64,000 nt of DNA from an uncultured Burkholderiaceae bacterium. GTDB taxonomy: Bacteria; Pseudomonadota; Gammaproteobacteria; Burkholderiales; Burkholderiaceae_B. The stretch covers positions 186,001 to 250,000 of the forward strand of contig CAKSZL010000003.1 in NCBI GenBank assembly GCA_934525625.1, given 5' to 3'. Every line of letters begins with the position of its first letter. The first letter of the stretch is position 1. Positions 37,046 to 47,672 of the stretch are shown one piece after another. Made by a program: the position numbers and the translations under genes. The notes beneath the pieces are model-generated. The model saw only the letters and a list, made by a program, of their open reading frames with translations, did no database searches and was not told the origin of the DNA.

Positions 37046-38274
37046 CTTTTTTCTCCGAGACTGAAACGATACGACATGACGAGATAGACGACGTACAGCA
37101 AGCTATACCCGGCGCTGTACAGTTGCAGCGCAAGATCGTGTTCATTGGGAAGGTTGAGGCTGAAGTACGTCATGGCCAGCAAGGCCGCCTGCCAGAACAA
37201 ATCCACGTGCTGCTTGCCGGCGATATACACCATATAGCTCAAGGGGCTGGCCATGAAGCGCAGCATGAACAGCGGGGTCAGCCATATGGCGACCACACCG
37301 GCCTGTTTCCATTCCTGCCCCAGCAGCAGCACGAAGGCCGCCTCGCCCCAGAAGTACATGACGATAAGAAAGCATACCGAGCCCAGGCCCAGCACTTGCA
37401 AGGTCTGCATGTATTCCGCCCGGCACTCGCCTCTTTCGCGAAAGCTCTGGGCGGCGCGGCGCTTGAAGACGTCCAGCACGGCCTTGCCCAGCAGCCCGAT
37501 GGGCGCGCCCAGTATGCGCATGGCCATCGCCAGCCACCCCGCCGCCTCCGCGCCGAACCGGGCGGCGACGATGACGACCGGCAATTGCGCAGACGCCGCG
37601 CTGATGGCGTCGGCCGGCAGCGAGAACATGGGAAATTTTTTCTGGCGCCGCCAGAACGCCCGGCTCGCCTGCCACAGCTCGCGCCGCCGCCACGCAGCCC
37701 GCATGGGCAGAAGAACGACGGACACGACGCACCCTATGGCCGTCCCAGCGACGTAGGCGCCGGCCAAGGCGTCGGCCGTGGCCACGAATACGCCCGCCAG
37801 TATCTGCAATAGCGTCACGCCGGCCGCCTGCACGATGCGCATCAGCGACAAATGCTTGTAGCTGCCTTCCGCGGCGGCCCACGATTGCCATATCTGGGTA
37901 ATCGACAGCGCCAGCGCGGCGGGCGTCAGCAGCAGCACGGTAAAGGGGGAAAGCTCCGCGAACCACGAAGGCGCGAGCCAGGCGGCGGCGCCCGTCGCCA
38001 CGACGGCCAGCGCTGTGAGCGCTGCCGTCATCAGCAGCGTGGCGAACACGGCGTATCGCCGCGGGTCGCCGTCTTCCTCCAGCGCCAAGGCGGCTTCGAA
38101 GCGCGCCGTCAGCACGACGCTGAGAAAGGTGACGATGCCCAGCCAAACCGAAAAGACGCCGAACGAATCGGGCAGATACTGGCGAGCGATGACCAGCGAA
38201 CCCACGATGGGAATCGCCTGGGCCAACAAAGTGCCCATGAAGACAGAGGTTACGCTGCGCCAGAAACTGCTCAT
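37042..38274 (-). CDS. wzx: O-antigen flippase (Wzx-type)
   Basis: Twelve or so membrane segments over 410 residues, starting MSSFWRSVTSVFMGTLLAQAIPIVGSLVIARQYLPDSFGVFSVWLGIV, the first helix pair of polysaccharide-export MOP proteins. Moves undecaprenyl-linked O-units across the inner membrane. The chosen ATG lies 17 residues into a longer open frame and gives the usual short polar head. Followed by hisH with an ATGA overlap. The P. aeruginosa cluster has wzy and wzx side by side; here wzy has moved to the other side of hisHF. Confidence 0.88.
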   Translation of the reverse strand: MSSFWRSVTSVFMGTLLAQAIPIVGSLVIARQYLPDSFGVFSVWLGIVTFLSVVLTARFEAALALEEDGDPRRYAVFATLLMTAALTALAVVATGAAAWLAPSWFAELSPFTVLLLTPAALALSITQIWQSWAAAEGSYKHLSLMRIVQAAGVTLLQILAGVFVATADALAGAYVAGTAIGCVVSVVLLPMRAAWRRRELWQASRAFWRRQKKFPMFSLPADAISAASAQLPVVIVAARFGAEAAGWLAMAMRILGAPIGLLGKAVLDVFKRRAAQSFRERGECRAEYMQTLQVLGLGSVCFLIVMYFWGEAAFVLLLGQEWKQAGVVAIWLTPLFMLRFMASPLSYMVYIAGKQHVDLFWQAALLAMTYFSLNLPNEHDLALQLYSAGYSLLYVVYLVMSYRFSLGEKR

Positions 38275-38294
38275 GCATCCATACCCGGCAAGCT

Positions 38295-39386
38295 TCAGCC
38301 GGCCAGCGCCGACTTCAGGGCGCACAGCACCGTCGCCTGGTCATCGGCGCCAAGATACGGCCCCATGGGCAGGCTGATTACCTTCTCCGCCACGGCGTCG
38401 CCCACCGGTAGGCTGACGGCGTCGTCCCGCACCGCCGGCTGCTTGTTAAGGGGAATGGGGTAATGTATGGCTGTGGGCACGCCCGCTTCCTGAAGCGTTT
38501 TCTGCACGCCGGCGCGGTTCTCCACCTGTATGGTGTATTGCGCATACACGCTGACGTTCTCGGACATGATCCGCGGGCCGGTTGTGATGCCGATGTCTTG
38601 CAGGCCGTCGCCGTAGCGCCGGGCGACTTCCTGGCGCAGCGCGATTTCGTCGTCCAGTATTTCCAGCTTGGGCAGCAGGATGGCTGCTTGTATCGTGTCC
38701 AGCCGGCTGTTGATGCCAACGCGTATATGGTGGTAGCGTCTATCTTGGCCATGCCTGGCGACCTGCCGCATCACCTTGGCCAGTTCTTCGTCGTTGGTGA
38801 ACAGCGCCCCGCCGTCGCCGTAGGCACCCAAGGGCTTGCTGGGGAAGAAGCTGGTGCAGGCGATGTCGCTGAGATTGCACGACTTCCCGCCCTTGTACGT
38901 CGCCCCCAGGCTTTGCGCAGCGTCTTCGATGACCGGAATGCCATGCTTGGCCGCCACCGCGTTGATGGCGTCGAAATCGGCGCATTGGCCATACAGCGAC
39001 ACCGGGATGATAGCCTTGGTGCGCGGTGTAATGGCCGCTTCCAGCAAGGCGGGGTCCAGGTTGTAGGTGCGCGGGTCCACGTCGACGTAGACCGGCTTGG
39101 CGCCCAGCAAGGCCACCGTCTCGGCCGTGGCGATATAGGTAAAGCCCGGCGTGATGACTTCATCGCCCGGCCCTATGCCCAAGGCCATCTGGGCGATTTG
39201 CAGGGCGTCGGTGCCGTTGGCGCAAGTGATGCAATATTTGGCGCCCACATAGGCGGCCAGCCTTTCTTCGAGCTGCGCCACTTCGGGGCCCAATATGTAC
39301 TGCCCATGCGCCAGCACCTTCTGGATGCCGGCGTCTATCTTTTCTTTGATGCGCGCTTGCTGCGTCGCCAAATCGATGAATTGCAT
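38295..39386 (-). CDS. wbpE: Sugar-nucleotide aminotransferase WbpE/WlbC
   Basis: PLP enzyme of the DegT/DnrJ/EryC1 family that aminates the 3-keto sugar made by WbpB. Motifs: [21 protein letters not shown] at the start, GPEVAQLEERLAAYVGAKYCITCANGTDAL, the Asp in IEDAAQSLGA, and the PLP Lys in SFFPSKPLGAYGDGG. 363 residues. AAGGAGG precedes the ATG and the start shares one base with the wbpD stop (TAATG). In the conserved wbpB-wbpD-wbpE block. Confidence 0.94.
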   Translation of the reverse strand: MQFIDLATQQARIKEKIDAGIQKVLAHGQYILGPEVAQLEERLAAYVGAKYCITCANGTDALQIAQMALGIGPGDEVITPGFTYIATAETVALLGAKPVYVDVDPRTYNLDPALLEAAITPRTKAIIPVSLYGQCADFDAINAVAAKHGIPVIEDAAQSLGATYKGGKSCNLSDIACTSFFPSKPLGAYGDGGALFTNDEELAKVMRQVARHGQDRRYHHIRVGINSRLDTIQAAILLPKLEILDDEIALRQEVARRYGDGLQDIGITTGPRIMSENVSVYAQYTIQVENRAGVQKTLQEAGVPTAIHYPIPLNKQPAVRDDAVSLPVGDAVAEKVISLPMGPYLGADDQATVLCALKSALAG

Positions 39387-39967
39387 TACCGTTCCTCCTT
39401 CCGTAAACGGCCATCTTCCAGTATGTACGGCTGCCCGGTATGCGAGCACTTCGCCTGCCCGTTTCCGGTTAGCGGAAGATCCAGCTGTTCGCCGTACTCG
39501 CTCATCCAGCCTATCTGCCTGGCGGGCACCCCCACCATCAGAGCATAGGCCGGCACGTCCTTGTTGACCACGGCGCCCGCGCCCACGAATGCGTACTCGC
39601 CTATTGTCACGCCGCACACGATGGTGCAGTTGGCGCCCAACGTCGCGCCCCGCTTGACCAGGGTATCGCGGTACTCGCTTTTGCGCTCTATCAGCGAGCG
39701 CGGGTTGTACACGTTGGTGAACACCATGCTGGGGCCGCAGAACACGCCTTCCTCCAGCACCACGTTGTCGTACACGGAGACGTTGTTCTGTATCTTGCAG
39801 TGGTCGCCGATGACCACCTTGTTGCCGACGAACACGTTCTGGCCCAAAGAGACGCCCTTGCCTATGCGCGCGCCGCCGCATACGTGCGCGAAGTGCCAGA
39901 TGCGCGAGCCTTCACCGATTTGCGCGCCTGCGTCCACGATGGCGCTTTCGTGCTGAAAATAGTCCAT
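39386..39967 (-). CDS. wbpD: UDP-3-amino-sugar N-acetyltransferase WbpD/WlbB
   Basis: Left-handed beta-helix acetyltransferase that N-acetylates the 3-amino group. Hexapeptide repeats run through the protein ([59 protein letters not shown]) with the catalytic-region NVYNPR. 193 residues from [14 protein letters not shown] lies at ideal distance before this ATG. An ATG at 39985 would add six residues and overlap the acyltransferase gene. The C-terminus ends in a Cys/Lys-rich tail. Confidence 0.93.
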   Translation of the reverse strand: MDYFQHESAIVDAGAQIGEGSRIWHFAHVCGGARIGKGVSLGQNVFVGNKVVIGDHCKIQNNVSVYDNVVLEEGVFCGPSMVFTNVYNPRSLIERKSEYRDTLVKRGATLGANCTIVCGVTIGEYAFVGAGAVVNKDVPAYALMVGVPARQIGWMSEYGEQLDLPLTGNGQAKCSHTGQPYILEDGRLRKEER

Positions 39968-39977
39968 GGCTACTCCC

Positions 39978-41831
39978 TTATTCATGCTCTTTTTCCCGGG
40001 TCAGTCCCAGGAAGATCTTTCCGAATTCTTGCGCGTAAAGGCGCGCGCCCGCTTCATTCAAGTGATGGCTGTCCATATAGATCAGTTCGCCATCGTGGAA
40101 CGGCAAGGTCTTGAACAGGCCGAAGCCGGAGACGTCCACGAAAGCCGCGTTGCCATAGCGCGCCACCAGCTTTTTTACCCGCTCGTCGCTGCCGGCCGTC
40201 GGGACGCTGTGCGCCTGCCGGCGCGGCAAGCCCAGTTCCGCAAAGCGGTGCATGCGGATGACGTTGGAATCCAGCATGGGCGCCTGCCCCAGCACGATGA
40301 CGCGCACGTCCCGCGCATGCATGCCGGACAGAAAATCGTCCAGCGCCCGCATGAAGGCCGGGCTTTCCGCCTGGTATTGCCACATGCCGGCCAACACCAC
40401 GACGTCGGCCGATGCGATCAGGGGTTGCGCATAGGCGATCTGGTCCGCACAGGCTTTCCGCGCCCAACCGGGCAAGCGTTCGACGTCGAAGCCGGCGATG
40501 GGCACGCAACTGCTTCCGGTAACCACCTGAAAGGCCCTGTTTTGCACGACGCCGAGTTCGTCGAAAGCCAGGTTCAACTGGGCGGCATGGGAATCCCCGA
40601 TGACCAGCACGGCGGGTTTATTGCCAGCGACCCCGTGCAGGCATTCTCCAACCACTTGCCCATGGCAGATTTTCTCAGCGTCCGCATAGCGCGTGCGCTC
40701 CACCGGCAAGGCTTCGACCACGCCGGCGTTCAAGGCCTTGCCGCCGGCCAGCAAGCCGGCGAACACCAGCGCCGCCGCCGATATGCCGCCCAGGGCCTTC
40801 CCGCCTTTCTTCATCCTCCTGAAAGGCGTTTCGACATAGTGGTAAGACAAGGCCGCCAAGGCGAACGCCGCCACGGCATAAGCCGCCAGCCAGGAAACGC
40901 CCAACTGATACTGCTGGGTGTAATAGCGCATGAATGCCAGCACCGGCCAATGCCACAGGTATAGCGAATACGAAATCGCCCCCACCGCCACCATCCAGCG
41001 GCAGGAGATCAGGCGGTTCAGGCCGGAATCGCGCGCGGCCATGATCAGCAACACGCCCAGGCAAGGCAACAGCACCCATACTCCCGGAAAGGCGGCCTCT
41101 GGGGTCAAGGCCAAGCCCAGCGCCAGCAAGACCGCCCCGCCTATGCTGGCGATCTCGGCCGTCAGCCCCGACAGCCTGAACGACGGCCCCATCGCCGCCA
41201 GCCAGATGCCGAAACCGAATTCGGCCGAGCGCGCCACGAACGAGAAATACATGGACGCCTGCTGCGCCATTCTGTATTCCGTCCAGGCGATGACGGCAGC
41301 GATGAACAGCGGCAGCCCATACCGCAGTGCGGCGCGCGGCAGCCAAGCCAGCAGCAAGGGCAGCACCAGATAGAACTGCATTTCGATGGCCAGCGACCAG
41401 GTATGCAGCAGCGGCAACTCGTGCGAACTGGGCGCGAAGTAATCGCCGAAACCCGCAAAGTAATTATTGCTGTTGAAGATCAGCGCGCTCTTCAGGCTGC
41501 TTCGGAAAAAGCCGAAATCCTGGGGAATCAGCAAGACCGCCGCCGCCAGCGCCACGACGGCCAGCGTCGCGAGATAGGCCGGCACGATGCGCTTGAGCCG
41601 GCCCAGGTAGAACCCGCGCCAGTCGAACGCCCCTTTTCTGTCCAGAATGATTCTGGAAACGATGAAGCCCGAAATGACGAAGAACATGTCCACGCCGATG
41701 AAGCCGCCGGGCAACCATGCGCCGTTGGCGTGAAACACCATCACGGCCAATACGGCGATGGCCCGCAGGCCCTGGATGTCCTCGCGGAAATCCGGGCGCG
41801 CGGCGATGCTGGGCATGGCGGAAACACTCAA
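39978..41831 (-). CDS. Acyltransferase-3 with C-terminal SGNH domain (WbpC-like)
   Basis: Two-part O-acyltransferase of 617 residues. The N-terminal half has acyltransferase-3 motifs ([72 protein letters not shown]) and ten membrane segments; the C-terminal periplasmic SGNH domain has [12 protein letters not shown] and [14 protein letters not shown]. It stands between wbpB and wbpD, as the large acyltransferase WbpC does in P. aeruginosa. Presumed to acetylate the O-unit after flipping. Confidence 0.9.
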   Translation of the reverse strand: MSVSAMPSIAARPDFREDIQGLRAIAVLAVMVFHANGAWLPGGFIGVDMFFVISGFIVSRIILDRKGAFDWRGFYLGRLKRIVPAYLATLAVVALAAAVLLIPQDFGFFRSSLKSALIFNSNNYFAGFGDYFAPSSHELPLLHTWSLAIEMQFYLVLPLLLAWLPRAALRYGLPLFIAAVIAWTEYRMAQQASMYFSFVARSAEFGFGIWLAAMGPSFRLSGLTAEIASIGGAVLLALGLALTPEAAFPGVWVLLPCLGVLLIMAARDSGLNRLISCRWMVAVGAISYSLYLWHWPVLAFMRYYTQQYQLGVSWLAAYAVAAFALAALSYHYVETPFRRMKKGGKALGGISAAALVFAGLLAGGKALNAGVVEALPVERTRYADAEKICHGQVVGECLHGVAGNKPAVLVIGDSHAAQLNLAFDELGVVQNRAFQVVTGSSCVPIAGFDVERLPGWARKACADQIAYAQPLIASADVVVLAGMWQYQAESPAFMRALDDFLSGMHARDVRVIVLGQAPMLDSNVIRMHRFAELGLPRRQAHSVPTAGSDERVKKLVARYGNAAFVDVSGFGLFKTLPFHDGELIYMDSHHLNEAGARLYAQEFGKIFLGLTREKEHE

Positions 41832-41844
41832 ATGCGTATCGCCG

Positions 41845-42828
<984 letters not shown>

Positions 42829-42831
42829 TTA

Positions 42832-43200
42832 TCAGCGGGGGTTCTTACAAAGCACCGGATCGATGCCTATGAGTTCTTTCTCGAGCTGGGCGATTTCTTC
42901 TTTCAGCGCTTCGTACTCGCCTACCTTGCGCCTGAGAAAATGCACCGTCAGCTCGGCTTTGCGCACCAGGCCGGCCGGCGTCAGCAAATAAGCGTATCCA
43001 GCCTTGTTCCGGCTGCTTTTGAAGTTGCGCATCTTGACCCAGCCCTTGTCGCTCAAGGCTCTCAGGCAATAGTTGGTCTTGCCTAGGCTGATGCCCAGCA
43101 TATCGGCCAGCTCCCGCTGGCTGATGCTAGGGTTGGCTTCCAGCAGACGCATCACCTTGAGGTGGCTTTCGTCGTAAGAGGCTAGTTGGGAATTAGGCAT
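42832..43200 (-). CDS. MarR-family EPS-associated regulator, first gene of the O-antigen operon
   Basis: 122 residues. The winged helix-turn-helix (ESHLKVMRLLEANPSISQRELADMLGISLGKTNYCLRALSDKGWV) is followed by KAGYAYLLTPAGLVRKAELTVHFLRRKVGEYEALKEEIAQLEKEL, a coiled coil. This combination is the pattern of the MarR-type regulator often found at the head of exopolysaccharide clusters. The ATG was chosen over a longer open frame because MPNSQLASYDESHLKVMRLLE matches the family start. Transcribed into wbpB, 42 bases apart. Likely controls the promoter upstream of itself. Confidence 0.85.
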   Translation of the reverse strand: MPNSQLASYDESHLKVMRLLEANPSISQRELADMLGISLGKTNYCLRALSDKGWVKMRNFKSSRNKAGYAYLLTPAGLVRKAELTVHFLRRKVGEYEALKEEIAQLEKELIGIDPVLCKNPR

Positions 43201-43370
43201 ACCGCAACGCAGCAAAATGTGTTCAAGCAATGAACGCCATGCTACCCGAGCGACGGTAATTTGCCTACCCCAGCCCACGTTCGGCTAAGCATTTCCCTTC
43301 GGGCGGACACCCCATGTTGTTACACGAAACGAAGCCCGCGGCCGGCAAGCAAACACTTCCAAAGCGTATG

Positions 43371-43401
43371 AATGTTACATTTAACATTAAGACATTCTCA
43401 A
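43371..43401 (-). promoter_or_regulatory. Candidate O-antigen operon promoter with overlapping palindrome
   Basis: Minus-strand TTGAGA, 18-base spacer, TAACAT. The -10 hexamer lies within the palindrome AATGTTA-CATT-TAACATT (43371-43388), a natural operator position. The surroundings are strongly AT-rich compared with the coding DNA. About 165 bases of leader would precede the regulator start. Confidence 0.5.
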
Positions 43402-43617
43402 TAATTTTTTGAAATACATGTAGATATTGTGGTTTTACGGCACAAGTTTTTGCTGCTCAATCAGGAGTGATCCCCCTAGCGCCCCGAAGCAGCAAGCCCC
43501 TCTTGCCGCCGGTCGAACGCGGTTTGCGCCGCTTGTGGCCTAAATACCGGCCAAGCCGCTACACTAAGGCGCAAAAAACCCTTTCCCCCTTGCGCGGCGC
43601 CGCCCGCCTATCCACTC
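43402..43617. other. Remainder of the divergent intergenic region
   Basis: AT-rich tract TTTTTTGAAATACATG near 43406 followed by GC-rich sequence up to the plus-strand dehydrogenase. It should hold that gene's promoter, but no pair of boxes is convincing and no Shine-Dalgarno is visible before its ATG. Confidence 0.5.
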
Positions 43618-44781
43618 ATGACCGACCTTTCCCGCATCACCTGCATCAAAGACCTCGAAGACTTGGCCAAGCGGCGCGTACCGCGCATGTTCTACGACTA
43701 TGCGGCGTCGGGCTCGTGGACGGAACAAACCTTGCATGCCAACGCGGCCGACTTCCAGCGCCTGCTGTTTCGCCAGCGCGTGGCGGTGGACATTTCCCAG
43801 CGCTCGATACGAAGCGCCATGCTGGGCCAGCCGGTGGCCATGCCGGTGGCTTTGGCGCCCACGGGGCTCACCGGCATGCAGCACGCCGACGGCGAGATCC
43901 TGGCGGCGCGCGCGGCGCATCGCTTCGGCGTGCCTTTCACGCTGTCCACGATGAGCATCTGCTCCATCGAGGACATCGCCACGCACGTGGGGCAGCCGTT
44001 CTGGTTTCAGTTGTACGTCATGCGCGACCACGAATTCATGCGCCAATTGATAGAGCGCGCCCGCGCCGCACGCTGCTCCGCGCTCGTCTTGACGCTGGAT
44101 CTCCAGGTAATGGGCCAGCGCCACCTCGACATCAAGAACGGCCTGAGCACGCCGCCCAAGCCCACGCTGCGCAACCTGCTGAACCTGGCGACCAAGCCGC
44201 GCTGGTGCCTGAACATGGCGCGCACGTCCCGACGCCAGTTCGGCAACATCGTCGGCCACGTCAAGGGGGTCGACGACATGTCCTCGCTGGCAAACTGGAC
44301 GAACGAGCAATTCGACGCCAGCCTGAACTGGAACGACGTGGCGCGCATCAAGGATTTATGGGGCGGCAAACTGGTGCTCAAGGGCATACTCGACCCAGAA
44401 GACGCCGAACAGGCCGTGCGCCACGGCGCGGACGCCATCGTGGTCTCCAACCACGGCGGCCGCCAGCTGGACGGCGCCCCCTCTTCCATCGACGCCCTGC
44501 CCGACGTGGTCTCCGCCGTAGGCGGGCGCACCGAAGTATGGCTGGACGGCGGCATCCGCAGCGGCCAAGACGTTTTGCGCGCACTGGCGCTGGGCGCCCA
44601 CGCCACCATGATAGGCCGCCCTTTCCTGTACGGCCTGGGCGCGGCCGGCGAAGCCGGCGTCACGCGCTGCCTGGAAATCATCGCCAAGGAGCTGGACCTC
44701 TCCCTGGCCTTCTGCGGCAAAACAAGCGTGGCTCAGGCGGATCGCGGCATACTGTACAAGGCCGGCGCGGCGCGGGAATAA
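43618..44781 (+). CDS. FMN-dependent alpha-hydroxy-acid dehydrogenase (LldD family)
   Basis: Oxidises an L-2-hydroxy acid such as lactate or mandelate to the keto acid with FMN. Motifs in order: VPRMFYDYAASGSW, ALAPTGLTGMQHADGE, FTLSTMSICSIED, FWFQLYVM, LTLDLQVMGQR, LVLKGI (Lys), and SNHGGRQLDG (catalytic His and Arg), then WLDGGIRSGQDVLRALALGA. 387 residues, normal length. It converges on the LysR gene and borders the aromatic cluster, so a mandelate-like or other aromatic hydroxy acid is possible besides lactate; the symbol is left blank for that reason. Confidence 0.9.
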   Translation: MTDLSRITCIKDLEDLAKRRVPRMFYDYAASGSWTEQTLHANAADFQRLLFRQRVAVDISQRSIRSAMLGQPVAMPVALAPTGLTGMQHADGEILAARAAHRFGVPFTLSTMSICSIEDIATHVGQPFWFQLYVMRDHEFMRQLIERARAARCSALVLTLDLQVMGQRHLDIKNGLSTPPKPTLRNLLNLATKPRWCLNMARTSRRQFGNIVGHVKGVDDMSSLANWTNEQFDASLNWNDVARIKDLWGGKLVLKGILDPEDAEQAVRHGADAIVVSNHGGRQLDGAPSSIDALPDVVSAVGGRTEVWLDGGIRSGQDVLRALALGAHATMIGRPFLYGLGAAGEAGVTRCLEIIAKELDLSLAFCGKTSVAQADRGILYKAGAARE

Positions 44782-44840
44782 ATAAATAGGTCGTCTCGCT
44801 CATCAAGGAAGCCGCCCACGCCTGAAGCTCAGGCAAAGCG

Positions 44841-45767
44841 CTACGCCACGCGCTCTTCGCCACCCTTGCCGTGCGCCGACAAAATACCGAACACCAGCGA
44901 GCGGAACCAGCGGTGGCCTGCGTCGTCGTTGTCGCGCGCATGCCAGTGCTGCTTGACGACGATGTCGGGCACCTCCAGCGGCAATTCGAACAGGTCGATC
45001 TCGGCCAGGCGCTCGAACAGGCGCGCCAGTTCTTCGGGGATGGTGGCGATGTAGTCCGAGCCGGCGACGATGGCCGGCACGGCCAGGATGTACGGGCATG
45101 CCAGGCCGGTTTTCAGCTCGCGCCCGCGCGCTCTGACCAATTGCCGCAGCAGCTCGTTCGTGCGCGTGGTGGCGCTGGCCAGCACGTGCGAGGCCGACAC
45201 GAACGTCTCGAAATCCACCTGCGCGCCCCGTCCTTTGCGCCAGATGCCGATCAGCGGACGGCGGTACAGGGTTTGCTGATAGAGCGCGCCCTTGAGATGA
45301 CCGAAGTAGCCCCAGGCCAGATCCAGTTTGCCGCTGTCCAGCAAGCTGCCAACCTCTTCCGGCTGTACGGCCATGGGTTCCACCCGAATTTGCGGCGCCT
45401 GGGTGCGCAGCGCCTTCAGCACCGGAGGCAAAGCCACCGTGCCGCCCATGTCCGTCATGCCGACGACGAAGGTGCGCTCGGCGCGCATGGGGTCGAACTC
45501 CCGCTTGTTCCAGATTTCCTCTTGAATCAAGGCCAAGGCGCGCCGCGCGCCCTGGGCCACGCGTTCCCCCTCGGGCGTGGGCGTCATGCGCGAACCGGTG
45601 CGCACGAACAACTGGTCGCCGAAGCGCTCGCGCAGGCGGTTCAAGCCGTGGCTGGCCGCCGACTGCGTCAGGCCCAGGCGTTCGGCCGCGCGCGACACGC
45701 TGCCCTCGCGGTGCAGCGCATCCACCAGATACAAGAAATTCAGGTCTTGCGCGCTCGCTGTCGTCAT
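44841..45767 (-). CDS. LysR-type transcriptional regulator
   Basis: N-terminal winged helix NFLYLVDALHREGSVSRAAERLGLTQSAASHGLNRLRERFGDQLFVRTGSRMTPT, then a periplasmic-binding-like effector domain (FVVGMTDMGGTVALPPVLKAL). 308 residues from the ATG; a TTG four codons earlier also extends the frame. Transcribed away from the FAD monooxygenase gene with an AT-rich 120-base divergent region containing a palindrome, the usual arrangement for a regulator of the catabolic genes. Confidence 0.93.
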   Translation of the reverse strand: MTTASAQDLNFLYLVDALHREGSVSRAAERLGLTQSAASHGLNRLRERFGDQLFVRTGSRMTPTPEGERVAQGARRALALIQEEIWNKREFDPMRAERTFVVGMTDMGGTVALPPVLKALRTQAPQIRVEPMAVQPEEVGSLLDSGKLDLAWGYFGHLKGALYQQTLYRRPLIGIWRKGRGAQVDFETFVSASHVLASATTRTNELLRQLVRARGRELKTGLACPYILAVPAIVAGSDYIATIPEELARLFERLAEIDLFELPLEVPDIVVKQHWHARDNDDAGHRWFRSLVFGILSAHGKGGEERVA

Positions 45768-45795
45768 CCCGATCCCCAACCCACCAAATAATGAA

Positions 45796-45813
45796 TTTTA
45801 TACATATATAAAA
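45796..45813. promoter_or_regulatory. Palindrome between LysR gene and monooxygenase gene
   Basis: TTTTATA-CATA-TATAAAA, a perfect 7-bp inverted repeat with 4-base spacer in a GC-rich genome. It sits 29 bases before the regulator ATG and 76 bases before the monooxygenase ATG, matching the place of a LysR recognition site. The AT-rich stretch also supplies possible -10 sequences for both directions. Confidence 0.5.
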
Positions 45814-45888
45814 TGAAATCCATTATATAGACACATACTCCTGCGCTGACCATACTGAGCCCCAATATCAAAAAGGCAGGAGACACGG

Positions 45889-47508
45889 ATGCAATACGAT
45901 TGCGACGTCATCGTGGTCGGCGGCGGGCCGGTGGGCTTGTATTTGGCGGCGGCGCTGGGCCAGCGCGGCGTATCGGTGCACGTATTCGACAACAAGGCCG
46001 GCACCAGCACCCACCCGGCGGCCAATGCCAACAGCGCGCGCACCATGGAGCACTTCCGGCGCCTGGGCGTGGCCGACGAAATTCGCGGCCTGGGCCTGCC
46101 CGGCGACCATCCCACCGACGTCGCTTACTTCACCCGCCTGTCGCGCCACGAACTGGCGCGGCTGCGCCTGCCTTCTTCCAACCAGGTACGGGCCCGCACC
46201 GGCTACCATGCCTTCACCTGGCCCACGCCCGAGCCGCTGCACCGCTGCTCGCAGCTCTACATCGAGCCCGTACTGCGGCGGGCCGCCGAGCAGCCGGCGC
46301 ACAACCGCGTACAGTACGACAGCACCGTCGTCGGCCTGACGCAAGACGAACAGCACGTTGCCGTCACGGTAGCCGATCCGCAAAGGCGCGAACGTACCGT
46401 GCGGGCGCGCTACCTGGTGGGCTGCGACGGCCCGCGCAGCACAGTGCGCACCTTGTTGGGCTTGAGCTACGCCGGTACCGCGGGCGACAAGCGCGAATTC
46501 ATGGGCGGGCGCATGGCCGCGGCCTATTTCAGCGCCCCCGGCCTGGCGGACGCCGTGCGCGGCGGCCCTGCCTGGCAGTACTGGACGCTGAACAACCAAC
46601 AGCGCGCGCTGATCATCTCGGTGGACGGACGCGGGCGCTTCATCATCAATATCCAGTTGCGCGAAGGCCAGCAGCCCGACGACGATGACGTGGGCCGGCG
46701 CATCGCCAACGCCATGGGCGCGGACATTCCTTTCGAGCTGATCAGCAATACCGCCTGGACGGCCGGCTTTGCGCTGGTGGCCGAAAAAATGCACGACGGC
46801 CGGGTATTCCTGGCCGGCGACGCCGCGCACCTGTTCACCCCCACGGGCGGCCTGGGCTACAACACCGGCATCGAAGACGCCGCCAACCTGGCCTGGAAGC
46901 TGGAAGCCATCATCAAGGGCCAAGCCGGCCAGGGGCTGGCGGACAGCTACGAAGCCGAACGCCGCCCCGCCAGCCAACGCAATACCGAGTTCGCCCGCCA
47001 ATTCGCCGACAGCATCGGCCACGTGCGCCTGCCCGCCGAGATCGAAGACGACAACGCCCAGGGCGACTTCGCCCGCCGCGCCGTGGGCGACTACCTGTTT
47101 CTGCACGCCACGCGCGAGTTCGTGATTCCCGGCGTGCAGCTGGGCACGCGCTTCGAAGATTCGCCCATCGTCTCGGCCGAGCCTGGCAGCCCGCCGCCCG
47201 ACACCGCCAATCTATACCTGCCCTGCGGCCGCCCCGGCCACCGCGCGCCCCACGTCTGGATGCCCGACGGCAGTTCGCTGTACGACCACATGAGCCAGGG
47301 TTTCACCCTGCTCAAGCTGGGCGCCGCCGCGCGCGACGACGCTCCCGTGCCGGAAGGGCTGGCGGCGCTGGCGGTGAATTCCGACGAAGCGCGCGACCTT
47401 TACGGCGCCGACTACGTGCTGGTGCGCCCCGACCTGCACATCGCCTGGCGCGGCGACTCGTCCGGGCCGGCGCTGCAAGCCGCCCTGGCGCGCTCGCTGG
47501 GCGCATGA
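45889..47508 (+). CDS. FAD-dependent aromatic monooxygenase (MhpA/PheA/DntB type)
   Basis: Class A flavoprotein hydroxylase of 539 residues: FAD site VIVVGGGPVGLYLAAALGQRG near the N-terminus, DG motif VGCDGPRSTVR, GD motif FLAGDAAHLFTPTGGLGYNTGIEDAANLAWKL and a thioredoxin-like C-terminal part (ADYVLVRPDLHIAWRG). These hydroxylate phenolic rings with NAD(P)H and oxygen. AGGAG precedes the ATG. First gene of a same-strand group with a binding protein, FAH hydrolase and extradiol dioxygenase, so the product is probably a catechol-type diol or triol for that dioxygenase. Confidence 0.92.
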   Translation: MQYDCDVIVVGGGPVGLYLAAALGQRGVSVHVFDNKAGTSTHPAANANSARTMEHFRRLGVADEIRGLGLPGDHPTDVAYFTRLSRHELARLRLPSSNQVRARTGYHAFTWPTPEPLHRCSQLYIEPVLRRAAEQPAHNRVQYDSTVVGLTQDEQHVAVTVADPQRRERTVRARYLVGCDGPRSTVRTLLGLSYAGTAGDKREFMGGRMAAAYFSAPGLADAVRGGPAWQYWTLNNQQRALIISVDGRGRFIINIQLREGQQPDDDDVGRRIANAMGADIPFELISNTAWTAGFALVAEKMHDGRVFLAGDAAHLFTPTGGLGYNTGIEDAANLAWKLEAIIKGQAGQGLADSYEAERRPASQRNTEFARQFADSIGHVRLPAEIEDDNAQGDFARRAVGDYLFLHATREFVIPGVQLGTRFEDSPIVSAEPGSPPPDTANLYLPCGRPGHRAPHVWMPDGSSLYDHMSQGFTLLKLGAAARDDAPVPEGLAALAVNSDEARDLYGADYVLVRPDLHIAWRGDSSGPALQAALARSLGA

Positions 47509-47672
47509 CGAACGCAAGAGAGCACGAATGCCCCGCGCCGCGCCTTCGGCCAGCGAGCGGCATGCCGCTCGGATGCTTTCCGCCGCCTGAGAGATTCAAG
47601 CAATAGCGCAAACGCGACAAGCGACGAAGCGATAAGCAAGACAAAACCACAGACAAGACACAAGGAGACAAG

